Shown piece by piece: positions 32,665 to 40,684 of a stretch of DNA of 64,000 nt. The stretch is from contig NZ_BMTT01000007.1 in the NCBI RefSeq assembly GCF_014649815.1, positions 62,001 through 126,000 of the forward strand. The letters run 5' to 3'. The first letter of the stretch is position 1. Every line of letters begins with the position of its first letter. The DNA is from Streptomyces mutabilis. GTDB taxonomy: Bacteria; Actinomycetota; Actinomycetes; Streptomycetales; Streptomycetaceae. The position numbers and the translations under genes are program-made. The notes beneath the pieces were generated by a model. It saw nothing but the letters and a program-made list of their open reading frames with translations. It made no database searches and was not told the DNA's origin.

Positions 32665-33189
32665 TCAGCGCAACCAGGGCAGGTCCGCCCCCGCTTCGCG
32701 GGGCTGAAGTCCCTCGGCGACGATCCGCATGATCTCGCCGAGGGACTTCTGCTGTTCCGGGGTGAGGCGGTCGAACACGGCCTGGCGTACGGCGTCCACG
32801 TGGCCCGGCGCGGTCCGGCGCAGCACCTCGTACCCCTCGTACGTGAGGATGGCGAACTGGCCCCGCTTGTCGGAGGGGCAGTCCTCGCGGCGCACCCAGC
32901 CGTTCTTCTCCAGCCGGGCGACCGCGTGCGAGAGACGGGAGCGGGTGATCTTGGCGTACCGGGCCAGCTCCGTCATCCGCAGCCGTCGGCGCGGTGACTC
33001 GGCGAGCTTGACCAGCAGGCCGTAGTAGACGTGCGGCATGCCCGCGTCGCGCTGGAGCTGGCGGTCGAGGTGGTCCTCCAGGAGGGTGGCCGCCTCGATG
33101 TACGAGCGCCAGACGCGCTGCTCCTCGGCGGTGAGCCAGCGGGGCTCGTCGGCGGAGGGCGGGATGGGTGCCGTGTTCATGTATGCCAT
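32665..33189 (-). CDS. MarR-family transcriptional regulator
   Basis: A 174-residue MarR protein: winged helix at about 60-130 with RRLRMTELARYAKITRSRLS, HAVARLEKNGWVRREDCPSD and KRGQFAILTYEGYEVLRRTA. ATG at 33189 has AAGGA seven to eight bases upstream. A second ATG follows at 33180. It is divergent from a LigB-type dioxygenase gene, with inverted repeats in between. It probably controls that gene, perhaps in response to an aromatic or quinone compound. Confidence 0.9.
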   Translation of the reverse strand: MAYMNTAPIPPSADEPRWLTAEEQRVWRSYIEAATLLEDHLDRQLQRDAGMPHVYYGLLVKLAESPRRRLRMTELARYAKITRSRLSHAVARLEKNGWVRREDCPSDKRGQFAILTYEGYEVLRRTAPGHVDAVRQAVFDRLTPEQQKSLGEIMRIVAEGLQPREAGADLPWLR

Positions 33190-33242
33190 CGTACGAGTCC
33201 TTGAACTTTAAACAAGAAACCCTTAAATTCGACGATGGACAG

Positions 33243-33256
33243 CTTGAGAATTCAAG
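33243..33256. promoter_or_regulatory. MarR-type operator before the dioxygenase gene
   Basis: CTTGA-GAAT-TCAAG, 17 bases before the GTG at 33273. A second, weaker repeat CTTGAACTTTAAACAAG lies at about 33200-33216, nearer to marR. Both are in the 83-base divergent region. Confidence 0.6.
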
Positions 33257-33272
33257 TAACTGGAGCCGTATC

Positions 33273-34058
33273 GTGCCCGCCACCGCCCAGGAGCGCATGC
33301 CCGCCCTCTACCTCAGCCACGGCGCCCCTCCCCTCGCCGACGATCCCGTCTGGCCCGGCGAGCTCGCCGCCTGGGCCGCCGCGCTGCCCCGGGCCAAGGC
33401 GATCCTCGTCGTCTCCGCCCACTGGGAGGAGGCCCCGCTCGCCCTCGGCGCCACCCGCACCGTCCCCCTGGTCCACGACTTCTGGGGTTTCCCCGAGCAC
33501 TACTACCGCGTGCGCTACGAGGCCCCCGGCGCCCCCGCGCTCGCCGAGTCCGTACGCAAGCTGCTGCGTGCCCCCGGCACGCCGGTGCAGGACGTGCCCG
33601 ACAGGGGCCTCGATCACGGTGCCTACGTGCCGCTCGTCGAGATGTACCCCGGGGCCGACATCCCGGTCCTCCAGGTCTCCATGCCGACCCTCGACCCGGC
33701 ACGGCTCATGGAGATCGGCCGCAGGCTCGCGCCGCTGCGCGACGAGGGCGTGCTGATCATCGGCTCCGGCTTCTTCACCCACAACCTGGCCGCGCTGCGC
33801 CAGGCCGGCGTGCCCTCCTGGTCCGCCGAGTTCGACGACTGGGGGCGGCGCGCGCTGGACGCCGGGGACGTGGACGCGCTGCTCGACTTCGCCCGCAAGT
33901 CCCCGGCGGGCACGCTCGCCCACCCGCGCACCGAGCACTTCGCCCCGCTGTTCGTGACGATGGGGGCGGCGGACGCGGCAGGCGAGCTGGATCTGCGGCG
34001 GTCGGTGATCGACGGGTTCTGGATGGGGCTGGCCAAGCGGTCGGTGCAGTTCGGCTGA
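33273..34058 (+). CDS. Class III extradiol ring-cleavage dioxygenase (LigB/DODA type)
   Basis: A 261-residue DODA-type dioxygenase. Metal and catalytic His residues are seen in LYLSHGAPPL, VVSAHWEEAP, PDRGLDHGAYVPL and GSGFFTHNL. The family opens aromatic rings such as catechols or DOPA and includes the Escherichia coli YgiD enzyme. GTG at 33273 is placed by GGAG seven bases upstream. Divergent from and probably regulated by the MarR gene. Several Streptomyces homologues are in quinone or antioxidant response units. Confidence 0.87.
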   Translation: MPATAQERMPALYLSHGAPPLADDPVWPGELAAWAAALPRAKAILVVSAHWEEAPLALGATRTVPLVHDFWGFPEHYYRVRYEAPGAPALAESVRKLLRAPGTPVQDVPDRGLDHGAYVPLVEMYPGADIPVLQVSMPTLDPARLMEIGRRLAPLRDEGVLIIGSGFFTHNLAALRQAGVPSWSAEFDDWGRRALDAGDVDALLDFARKSPAGTLAHPRTEHFAPLFVTMGAADAAGELDLRRSVIDGFWMGLAKRSVQFG

Positions 34059-34079
34059 GCCCCCGTCCCAGGGGGCGGA

Positions 34080-34598
34080 CTAGAGCGACTTCTCGTACCA
34101 GGCCACGTCCCAGTACCGGCCGAACTTGCGGCCCACCTCGCGGTACGTGCCGACGTGCCGGAAACCGAAGCGCTCGTGCAGCCGGGTGGAGGCCTCGTTC
34201 GGCTGGGCGATGCCCGCGTACGCGCGGTGCAGGTCCTCGCCGGCCAGGGCCTCGAAGAGGGCCGTGTAGAGCAGGGTGCCGATGCCGCGGCCGCCGGAGT
34301 GCGGGGCGACGTAGACGGTGGTCTCCACGGAGGTGCCGTAGGCGGGCTTCGCGCGATAAGGACTGGATGTGGCGTACCCGAGGATTTCCTGTGACTCGGC
34401 GTCCGTGGCAACCCTGAGCGGGTACGGACCGTCTTCAGGGTGGGAGAGCAGCCAGGGGCGGCGCTCCTGCGGAGTGAACGGCTCGGTGTCGAACGTGATG
34501 GGCGTCTCACGTACGTAGTGGTTGTAGAGGTCGGTGAGGGCCTTGAGGTCGTCCTCGATTCCCGCCCTGACCTGGACCTCCGTGCGTCCCGACCGCAT
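34080..34598 (-). CDS. GNAT N-acetyltransferase, phosphinothricin acetyltransferase-like
   Basis: A 172-residue GNAT enzyme. The start VRAGIEDDLKALTDLYNHYV with PITFDTEPFTPQER is typical of the Pat/Bar/YncA group. The acetyl-CoA site is VYVAPHSGGRGIGTLLYTAL. FGFRHVGTYREVGRKFGRYW closes the fold as in Pat. Natural substrates of the group include methionine sulfoximine-like compounds and amino acids, so resistance to phosphinothricin is possible but not shown. The second of two adjacent ATGs (34598) has the better-spaced GAGGAG. Confidence 0.85.
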   Translation of the reverse strand: MRSGRTEVQVRAGIEDDLKALTDLYNHYVRETPITFDTEPFTPQERRPWLLSHPEDGPYPLRVATDAESQEILGYATSSPYRAKPAYGTSVETTVYVAPHSGGRGIGTLLYTALFEALAGEDLHRAYAGIAQPNEASTRLHERFGFRHVGTYREVGRKFGRYWDVAWYEKSL

Positions 34599-34659
34599 CA
34601 TGCCTCCTCGTGTGGCGGCACAGGGTACTGCATGATCAGAAAAATCGGGGGGCGGGTTG

Positions 34660-34686
34660 GGAATTCTGTCCGGATTCCAGTCGTTG
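34660..34686 (+). promoter_or_regulatory. SigR-type promoter of hrdD
   Basis: GGAAT at 34660-34664 and GTTG at 34683-34686 separated by exactly 18 bases, an exact fit to the Streptomyces SigR consensus (GGAAT-N18/19-GTT), about 130 bases before the hrdD ATG. hrdD of S. coelicolor is a known SigR target, so thiol-oxidative stress induction is expected here too. Confidence 0.8.
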
Positions 34687-34820
34687 TTTCCATCGGATGC
34701 AGGGCACCCGAGGAGAGTCCCGGGAGAGGCCGGAGAGCAGTTCCGGGACCGGAGACAACGCCGGACGGTGCCGAACGTCCACAGGACCACCCGCTGAACC
34801 ACCATCGCAAGGGAGCACGC

Positions 34821-35819
34821 ATGGCAACCCGTGCCGTCGCCCGTCGTAAGTCCGCCACCGGCGAGACGGCCGACGCGGCAACCAGCGTCCGCGCAGGCAG
34901 CGGCGAGCTCGCCGACCGCGATCTGGTCGGCATGTACCTCGACGAGATCGCACGGACACCGCTGCTCGACGCCGCCAAGGAGGTCGAGCTGTCCCAGACC
35001 ATCGAGGCGGGTGTGTTCGCGCGGCAGGTACTCGAAGGCTACGAGGAGACCGGGGCGGATGCCACCCGAGAGGAGCTCCGGGCCCTGATCGACGAGGGCG
35101 AGCGGGCGAAGGACGTCTTCATCCGCTCCAACCTCCGCCTGGTGGTGGCGGTCGCCCGCCGCTACCCGCGCAGCGGCCTGCCGCTCCTCGACCTGATCCA
35201 GGAGGGCAACGCCGGCCTGGTCCGCGCGGTCGAGAAGTTCGACTACCGCAAGGGCTTCAAGTTCTCGACGTACGCCACCTGGTGGATCCGTCAGGCCATC
35301 ACCCGCTCCATCGCGGACCAGTCGCGCACCATCCGGCTGCCCGTCCACCTGGTGGAGGAGCTGGGCCGCATCCGGCGCGTGCAGCGCGAGTTCAACCGCG
35401 AGTACGGGCGCGAGCCGGAGCCCGCGGAGATCGCCGCCGAGCTCGGTTCGACGCCGGAGCGCGTCACGGACGTCCTCGACTGGGCCCGCGACCCCGTCTC
35501 GCTGAACATGTCGGTGGACGACGAGGGCGAAACCCAGTTCGGCGACCTGCTGGAGGACACCTCCGCCGTGTCGCCCGAGCAGTCGGTGATGACGCTGCTG
35601 CGCAGCGAGGAGCTCGACGACCTCATCGGCCGCCTCGACCCGCGCACGGCCTCCATCATCAAGATGCGGTACGGCATCGAGGACGGCCGGGAACGTACGC
35701 TGACCGAGGTCGGCAAGGAGCACGGCCTCACTCGTGAGCGCATCCGGCAGATCGAGAAGCACGCGCTGCTCGAGCTGAAGAAGCTGGCCCGCGACACCGG
35801 CTTCGAGGCGGCGGCGTAG
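34821..35819 (+). CDS. hrdD: Principal-like sigma factor HrdD
   Basis: A 332-residue group 2 sigma-70 protein, starting MATRAVARRKSATGETADAA. Region 1.2 DLVGMYLDEIARTPLL, region 2 RSNLRLVVAVARRYPRSGLP through KGFKFSTYATWWIRQAITRS (-10 recognition and melting), region 3 near 190-250 and region 4 ending in LTEVGKEHGLTRERIRQIEK (-35 recognition). Sequence and length match Streptomyces HrdD, which is dispensable, unlike HrdB. ATG at 34821 after GGGAG. A SigR-type promoter lies upstream. Confidence 0.95.
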   Translation: MATRAVARRKSATGETADAATSVRAGSGELADRDLVGMYLDEIARTPLLDAAKEVELSQTIEAGVFARQVLEGYEETGADATREELRALIDEGERAKDVFIRSNLRLVVAVARRYPRSGLPLLDLIQEGNAGLVRAVEKFDYRKGFKFSTYATWWIRQAITRSIADQSRTIRLPVHLVEELGRIRRVQREFNREYGREPEPAEIAAELGSTPERVTDVLDWARDPVSLNMSVDDEGETQFGDLLEDTSAVSPEQSVMTLLRSEELDDLIGRLDPRTASIIKMRYGIEDGRERTLTEVGKEHGLTRERIRQIEKHALLELKKLARDTGFEAAA

Positions 35820-36264
35820 GCGGCGCGGCGGGCAGGTGACCGGCCCGCCGTGATGAGGGGGCGTGACGTGACGCGTGGGGCGTACGCCGGTGGCCGAACC
35901 CCGCGCAAACATGGCCGTACAACGCTGCTTCAACCGGAGGAGGCCCGGGAACAAGAACTTCGGGCCCAGTATTTCGGCCCGGGGCAGCCGCTCCGGACGG
36001 AGCTCCGCCCTTCCGGACCACGTCCCGACGCACTCCCCCCGGCGCCGGGACTTCCCGAGCCGGGCTCGGCGCCTCTCCCCCCGGGACGCCGCAGCCCGGC
36101 TCCTTCTGTTCCCCGGGCCGCCTGACCGCCCGGCCGCATGACCGCCTCCGCGCGGGCCACGACGCGTGGCGAAGGCCGACGAAAAGAGGCGGGGCACCCC
36201 GGACCTGAACCCCGGGGTGACCCGCCGGATGGCAGATTCTGTCACAGCGGCATAATCTGCCGAA
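35820..36264. other. 445-bp intergenic region after hrdD
   Basis: No gene seen. It contains a terminator-like hairpin at 36195-36219 (CACCCCGG / CCGGGGTG, 9-base loop) and the operator and promoter of the following tetR gene at 36231-36261. Confidence 0.5.
36231..36261. promoter_or_regulatory. TetR operator overlapping a leaderless promoter
   Basis: GGCAGATT (36231-36238) and AATCTGCC (36254-36261) form a perfect 8-bp inverted repeat. Between the arms lies CATAAT (36251-36256), a good -10 box, 8 bases before the GTG at 36265. The transcript would start at or very near the start codon, so the mRNA is probably leaderless, and repressor binding would block the -10 region. Confidence 0.65.
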
Positions 36265-36960
36265 GTGAGCAGCACCCCGGCCTCTTCCGCGCCAGCATCG
36301 TCCACGCCCGGCGCCGGGCACGTCTCCCTGACCGAGCGGCGCAAGGCCGAGACCCGGATGGACATCGCCCGCGCGGCGGCCCGCCTCTTCGTGAGCCAGG
36401 GCCTGCGTGCGACCCGGGCGGAGGACATCGCCCGGACCGCCGGAGTCGCCCCGCGCACCTTCTACCGCTACTTCGCGACCAAGGAGGAGGCCGTCGCCCC
36501 GCTCTACGCCCTCGGCGCCGAGCGCTGGGCCGAGGCGGTGCGCGGGGCCCCGCCGGAGCTGTCCGTGCCCGACGCCCTGGAGCACGCCGTACGGCACACG
36601 CTGACGCCCGGCGCCGGGGTCTCGGCGGCGTCCTGGGAATGGGCCCGCACCGTGATCCGCCTGGCCTCGACCAGCCCGGCGCTGCGCAAGGTGTGGGCGG
36701 AGGTGTGCGTGACCGCTGAGCGCGGGCTGGTGGAGGCGCTGGCCGCGCGGCTGTCCGGCGGTGACGACAACGTTGCCGGGCGGCTGGTGGGCTCTCCGGA
36801 GCTGCGCTTCGCGGCCGCGGTGGCGGGGGCGGCGGTGCGGGTGGCGGTGGAGTACTGGGCGGAAGGACCGGAGGGGGCGGGGAGCCCCGTCGAAGCGGCG
36901 CTGCGGAATCTGGCGGGCGTGCGGGGGTTCGCCTGGGGGGCGTGCGGGGCGCCTGGGTGA
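36265..36960 (+). CDS. TetR-family transcriptional regulator
   Basis: A 231-residue TetR protein: Ser/Pro-rich N-tail, then HTH at about 22-70 (ERRKAETRMDIARAAARLFV, ATRAEDIARTAGVAPRTFYR). GTG at 36265 lacks a Shine-Dalgarno site, as fits a leaderless mRNA. The neighbour of hrdD in S. coelicolor is also a TetR gene (SCO3201). The target is probably its own promoter through the inverted repeat at 36231. No adjacent efflux gene on the same strand. Confidence 0.87.
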   Translation: MSSTPASSAPASSTPGAGHVSLTERRKAETRMDIARAAARLFVSQGLRATRAEDIARTAGVAPRTFYRYFATKEEAVAPLYALGAERWAEAVRGAPPELSVPDALEHAVRHTLTPGAGVSAASWEWARTVIRLASTSPALRKVWAEVCVTAERGLVEALAARLSGGDDNVAGRLVGSPELRFAAAVAGAAVRVAVEYWAEGPEGAGSPVEAALRNLAGVRGFAWGACGAPG

Positions 36961-37119
36961 CGGGGCGGGTCAGGCCGGGCCGGGCGGGTGTCTCCGACGG
37001 TCGGAGTCGAGCGGAACGGGCTGTCGCCGACGGTCGGAACCGAGCGGCGGACGGAGGTGCCGTGGTCCGCGGCCCCGTGCCGGCGATGTGCCGGACGCGC
37101 CGAGCGGAAGGTGCGGTCT

Positions 37120-38091
37120 TCACTCACCGCCCGCCGCCCTCGCCAGTCGCGCCCCCAATTCCCGTACGCACTCCACCAGTTCCGCCGGCTCCCGGACCCG
37201 GAAGTCCACGCCCAGCATCGCGAGGCGTACCGCCATCCAGTCCACCGAGTCGGCGACGGTCGCCCGCAGCACGCACGACGTGCCGTCGTCCGCCGGCTCC
37301 GGGGGACCGAGCCACCGCGGCAACCGAGCGGCGACGACGTCGGCCGGCGCGTCGAAGGCGACCACGACGTCGTACGAGTCGCCGTGTCGCTGCATCGAGC
37401 GCCGCAGGTACTCCGCCGCGCTCCCGGTCGGCAGTTCCCGGGGTGCGAACCGCGCCCCGGTCGCGAACGGCTCGCTCACCCGGTCGACCCGGAAGGTCCG
37501 CCAGTCATCCCGGTCGAGGTCGTAGGCGATCAGGTACCAGCGGCGTCCCGTCGAGACCAGCCGGTACGGCTCCGTCACGCGCCGCGACTCGGTGCCGTCC
37601 CCCGCGCGGTAGGCGAAGCGCAACCGCTCGTGCCCGGCCACGGTGGAGGCCATGACGGTCAGCGTCTCCGGGGCGATGCTCGGCCCGTCCCCGCTGGTCA
37701 GCGGGGTCGTCGCGGTTTGGAGCGTGGCCACCCGGTGCCGCAGCCGCGACGGCAGCACCTGCTCCAGCTTGGCCAGCGCCCGTACCGACGCCTCGTCCAG
37801 GCCCTCGACCGCGTGCCCGGCGCCGGCGCGCAGGCCCACCGCGATCGCCACCGCCTCCTCGTCGTCGAGGACCAGCGGCGGCAGCGCCTTGCCGGCCACC
37901 AGCCGGTAACCGCCGTCGGCGCCCATGGTCGCCTGCACCGGGTAGCCCAGCTCACGCAGCCGGTCGACGTCCCGCCGGATCGTGCGGCGGGAGACCCCGA
38001 GCCGTTCGGCGAGTTCGCCGCCCGGCCACTCGCGGGGTGTCTGGAGGAGGGAGAGGAGCGTCAGGAGCCGGGCCGGAGTGTCCGTCGTCAT
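37120..38091 (-). CDS. WYL-domain (YafY-type) HTH regulator
   Basis: A 323-residue protein: HTH_11 domain at the start (ARLLTLLSLLQTPREWPGGE, LAERLGVSRRTIRRDVDRLR) and a WYL ligand-sensing domain at about 140-215 (AYRAGDGTESRRVTEPYRLV with RRWYLIAYDLDRDDWRTFRV), then a WCX C-terminal extension. ATG at 38091. Divergent from an MFS exporter 63 bases away with a strong inverted repeat between, so it likely controls that exporter and itself. Confidence 0.88.
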   Translation of the reverse strand: MTTDTPARLLTLLSLLQTPREWPGGELAERLGVSRRTIRRDVDRLRELGYPVQATMGADGGYRLVAGKALPPLVLDDEEAVAIAVGLRAGAGHAVEGLDEASVRALAKLEQVLPSRLRHRVATLQTATTPLTSGDGPSIAPETLTVMASTVAGHERLRFAYRAGDGTESRRVTEPYRLVSTGRRWYLIAYDLDRDDWRTFRVDRVSEPFATGARFAPRELPTGSAAEYLRRSMQRHGDSYDVVVAFDAPADVVAARLPRWLGPPEPADDGTSCVLRATVADSVDWMAVRLAMLGVDFRVREPAELVECVRELGARLARAAGGE

Positions 38092-38111
38092 GGTTCCCAG
38101 GATGGCGCCGC

Positions 38112-38134
38112 AGTAGGACCGGATCTGTCCTACT
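38112..38134. promoter_or_regulatory. Operator between WYL regulator and MFS exporter
   Basis: AGTAGGAC-N7-GTCCTACT, a perfect 8-bp inverted repeat in the 63-base divergent space, 21 bases from each start codon. Centred to block both promoters. Confidence 0.75.
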
Positions 38135-38154
38135 GGAGTCATAGCTTCACTGCC

Positions 38155-39696
38155 ATGATCTCAACGCACACCCCGGACCCGTCACCGGCGGCGCCCGCCG
38201 CGGGCGACCGCCGTCGCTGGTACGCCCTCGCGATCGTGATGACCGCCGCGTTCATGGACCTGGTCGACGTCACCATCGTCAACATCGCTATCCCGTCGAT
38301 CCGGCAGAACGAGGGCGCCTCCTTCAGCCAGATCCAGTGGATCACCGCCGGTTACGCCCTCGCCTTCGCGGCCGGCCTGATCACCGGTGGGAGGCTCGGC
38401 GACATCCACGGCCGCAAGCGGGTGTTCCTCATCGGTGTCGCGGGCTTCACCCTGGCGTCCGCGCTGTGCGGTTTCGCCGTGAACCCGGAGATGCTGGTCG
38501 CCTCGCGCATCCTCCAGGGCGCCATGGCGGCACTCATGGTGCCGCAGGTGCTGTCGATCGTGCACGCCACCTTCCCGGCGCACGAACGCGGCAAGGTGTT
38601 CGGGCTGTTCGGCGCGATCGTCGGACTCGGCGCGGTCTCCGGTCCGTTGCTGGGCGCCCTGCTCACCGAGTGGAACCTCTTCGGGCTCGAGTGGCGGCCC
38701 ATCTTCCTCATCAATCTGCCGGTCGGCGTAGCCGCCCTGTTCCTCGGCGGCCGTTTCATCACCGAGTCCAAGTCGCCGCGCGCCCTGCGGCTGGACCTGG
38801 TCGGGGTCGCCCTGGTCACCCTCGGCCTGCTGATGCTGGTCTACCCGCTCACCCGGGGCCGTGAGCTGGGCTGGCCGCTGTGGGGGCACCTGTCGATGGC
38901 CGGCGCCTTCGTCGTGCTCGCGGTGCTGGTGGCGTACGAGAGGCGCAAGAGCGCGCGGGACGGGTCGCCGCTGGTCGAGCTGTCGCTGTTCCGAGTGAAG
39001 AGCTTCGCCGCCGGTATCGCCGTGCAGACCGTCTTCGGGGTGGTGCTCGGCATTTTTTTCCTGGTGTGGACGCTGTACATGCAGGTGGGGCTCGGCTGGA
39101 CCGCGCTGCGGGCCGGGCTGACCGGCGTGCCGTTCTCGGTCGCCGTGTCGGTGGCGGCGGGGGTGTCGGTGCAGAAGCTGGTGCCGCGGTTCGGGCGCAA
39201 GGTGCTCCAGGCGGGCGCGCTGGTGATGGCGGCGGGAGTCCTGCTCTACCTCTGGGAGTCCGAGCACTACGGGCTCGGCATCACGTCCTGGCAGATGGCG
39301 CTGCCGCTCGTCGTCATGGGCGTCGGCATGGGGCTGATCGTCGCGCCGCTGACGGACGCGGTGCTGTCCCAGGTGCCGCGCGAGCACGCCGGGTCGGCGT
39401 CCGGGCTCATCAGCACCGTGCAGCAGATGGGCAACGCGCTCGGGCTCGGTCTGGTCTCCGTGGTCTTCTTCGGCGCGATGAGCGACGACCTGGCACCGGC
39501 CCGCATCGGCCCCGCCTACGCGGACGCCTTCCAGAACGCGCTGGGCTGGGTGGCGGCGGTACTGACCGTCGTCTTCCTGCTGATGTTCGCGCTGCCGAAG
39601 CGGCCGGCTCAGCACGTGGAGGGCGCCGCGGGGGAGGAGCCGGCGGGAGGTGCGACGGAGGGCACGGCGGCGGAGAAGGAGGCCGCGCTCGCCTGA
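38155..39696 (+). CDS. MFS multidrug exporter, DHA2 family
   Basis: A 513-residue exporter with 14 predicted helices: helix 1 AFMDLVDVTIVNIAIPSI, motif A GGRLGDIHGRKRVF, and FGAIVGLGAVSGPLLGALLT as motif C. The C-terminal tail is acidic, Ala/Gly/Glu-rich. Related to but not a near-duplicate of the exporter at 31020. ATG at 38155 without a clear Shine-Dalgarno. Divergent WYL regulator and shared operator. Confidence 0.9.
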   Translation: MISTHTPDPSPAAPAAGDRRRWYALAIVMTAAFMDLVDVTIVNIAIPSIRQNEGASFSQIQWITAGYALAFAAGLITGGRLGDIHGRKRVFLIGVAGFTLASALCGFAVNPEMLVASRILQGAMAALMVPQVLSIVHATFPAHERGKVFGLFGAIVGLGAVSGPLLGALLTEWNLFGLEWRPIFLINLPVGVAALFLGGRFITESKSPRALRLDLVGVALVTLGLLMLVYPLTRGRELGWPLWGHLSMAGAFVVLAVLVAYERRKSARDGSPLVELSLFRVKSFAAGIAVQTVFGVVLGIFFLVWTLYMQVGLGWTALRAGLTGVPFSVAVSVAAGVSVQKLVPRFGRKVLQAGALVMAAGVLLYLWESEHYGLGITSWQMALPLVVMGVGMGLIVAPLTDAVLSQVPREHAGSASGLISTVQQMGNALGLGLVSVVFFGAMSDDLAPARIGPAYADAFQNALGWVAAVLTVVFLLMFALPKRPAQHVEGAAGEEPAGGATEGTAAEKEAALA

Positions 39697-39716
39697 GGCC
39701 GCCGTACTGCGAAGGG

Positions 39717-39754
39717 GAGGGCGGGTCCGGAGCGTCGGCACCGGACCCGCCCTC
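39717..39754. terminator. Terminator after the MFS gene
   Basis: 14-bp perfect stem GAGGGCGGGTCCGG / CCGGACCCGCCCTC with a 10-base loop, 21 bases after the stop. Confidence 0.8.
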
Positions 39755-39922
39755 ACGTGCGCTCCCGGGGAGCGGCCACAAGATGCCCGTTCATGCCCGG
39801 TCGTGCCCGACTGAGTTTGGATGCGTCCACTTGCTTGTTTACATTCCGGAAAACCGGGCGTAGCCTCCGGGATAAACCACAGGTTCGGGCATGGCTCGGT
39901 ACAGGGCGGAGGCGAACGCGTC

Positions 39923-40684
39923 ATGTACGCACCGGAGCGTCAGCAGGAGATCCTCCGGCTCGCGCGGGACGGCGGCCGGGTGGACGTGGTGTCGCTGGCG
40001 GAGGAGTTCCAGGTGACGGCGGAGACCATCCGCCGCGACCTCAAGGCCCTCGACCGGGCCGGTCTGCTCCGCCGCGTGCACGGCGGCGCGATACCCGCCG
40101 GGCGGCTCGACTTCGAGCCGGACCTCGCCGAGCGCGAGTCCACCGCGGCCGACGAGAAGGACCGGATCGCCAGGGCGGCCCTGGCGGAACTGCCCGCCGA
40201 CGGCACGCTGATCCTCGACGCCGGTTCCACGGTGGCCCTGCTGGCCGCCGCGATCCCGCGTGAGGCCTCGCTCACCGTCGTCACCCACAGCCTGCCCATC
40301 GCGGCCCGCCTCGCCGACCACCCCGGCATCCAGCTCCACCTGGTCGGCGGGCGCGTGCGGCACCGTACGCGCGCGGCAGTGGACGCCTGGGCGCTGCGCG
40401 CGTACGGCGAGATCCGCGCCGACGTGGTGCTGGTGGCGGCCAACGGCTTCTCCGCCGAGTACGGCCTGACCACCCCCGACCTGGCCGAGGCCGCGGTCAA
40501 GCGGGCCGCCGTCGCCGCCGCCCGCCGCGTGGTGCTGCTCGCCGACTCCTCCAAGTACGGCCAGGAGCACTTCGCCCGCTTCGGCTCCCTCGACGACGTG
40601 GACCTGCTGATCACCGACAGCGGGCTGACCCCCGAAGACGCCACCGCCATCGAGCGCGACGGCACGGAAGTAGTACGCGCATGA
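39923..40684 (+). CDS. fruR: DeoR-family repressor of the fructose operon
   Basis: A 253-residue DeoR protein. N-terminal HTH (MYAPERQQEILRLARDGGRV, VSLAEEFQVTAETIRRDLKA) with the RRVHGGAI link, and a sugar-phosphate-binding domain (LILDAGSTVALLAAAI, TVVTHSLPIAARLADHPGIQ, ADVVLVAANGFSAEYGLTTP). First gene of the fruR-fruK-fruA operon, overlapping fruK by ATGA. Expected to respond to fructose 1-phosphate, as FruR of related actinobacteria. Confidence 0.93.
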   Translation: MYAPERQQEILRLARDGGRVDVVSLAEEFQVTAETIRRDLKALDRAGLLRRVHGGAIPAGRLDFEPDLAERESTAADEKDRIARAALAELPADGTLILDAGSTVALLAAAIPREASLTVVTHSLPIAARLADHPGIQLHLVGGRVRHRTRAAVDAWALRAYGEIRADVVLVAANGFSAEYGLTTPDLAEAAVKRAAVAAARRVVLLADSSKYGQEHFARFGSLDDVDLLITDSGLTPEDATAIERDGTEVVRA

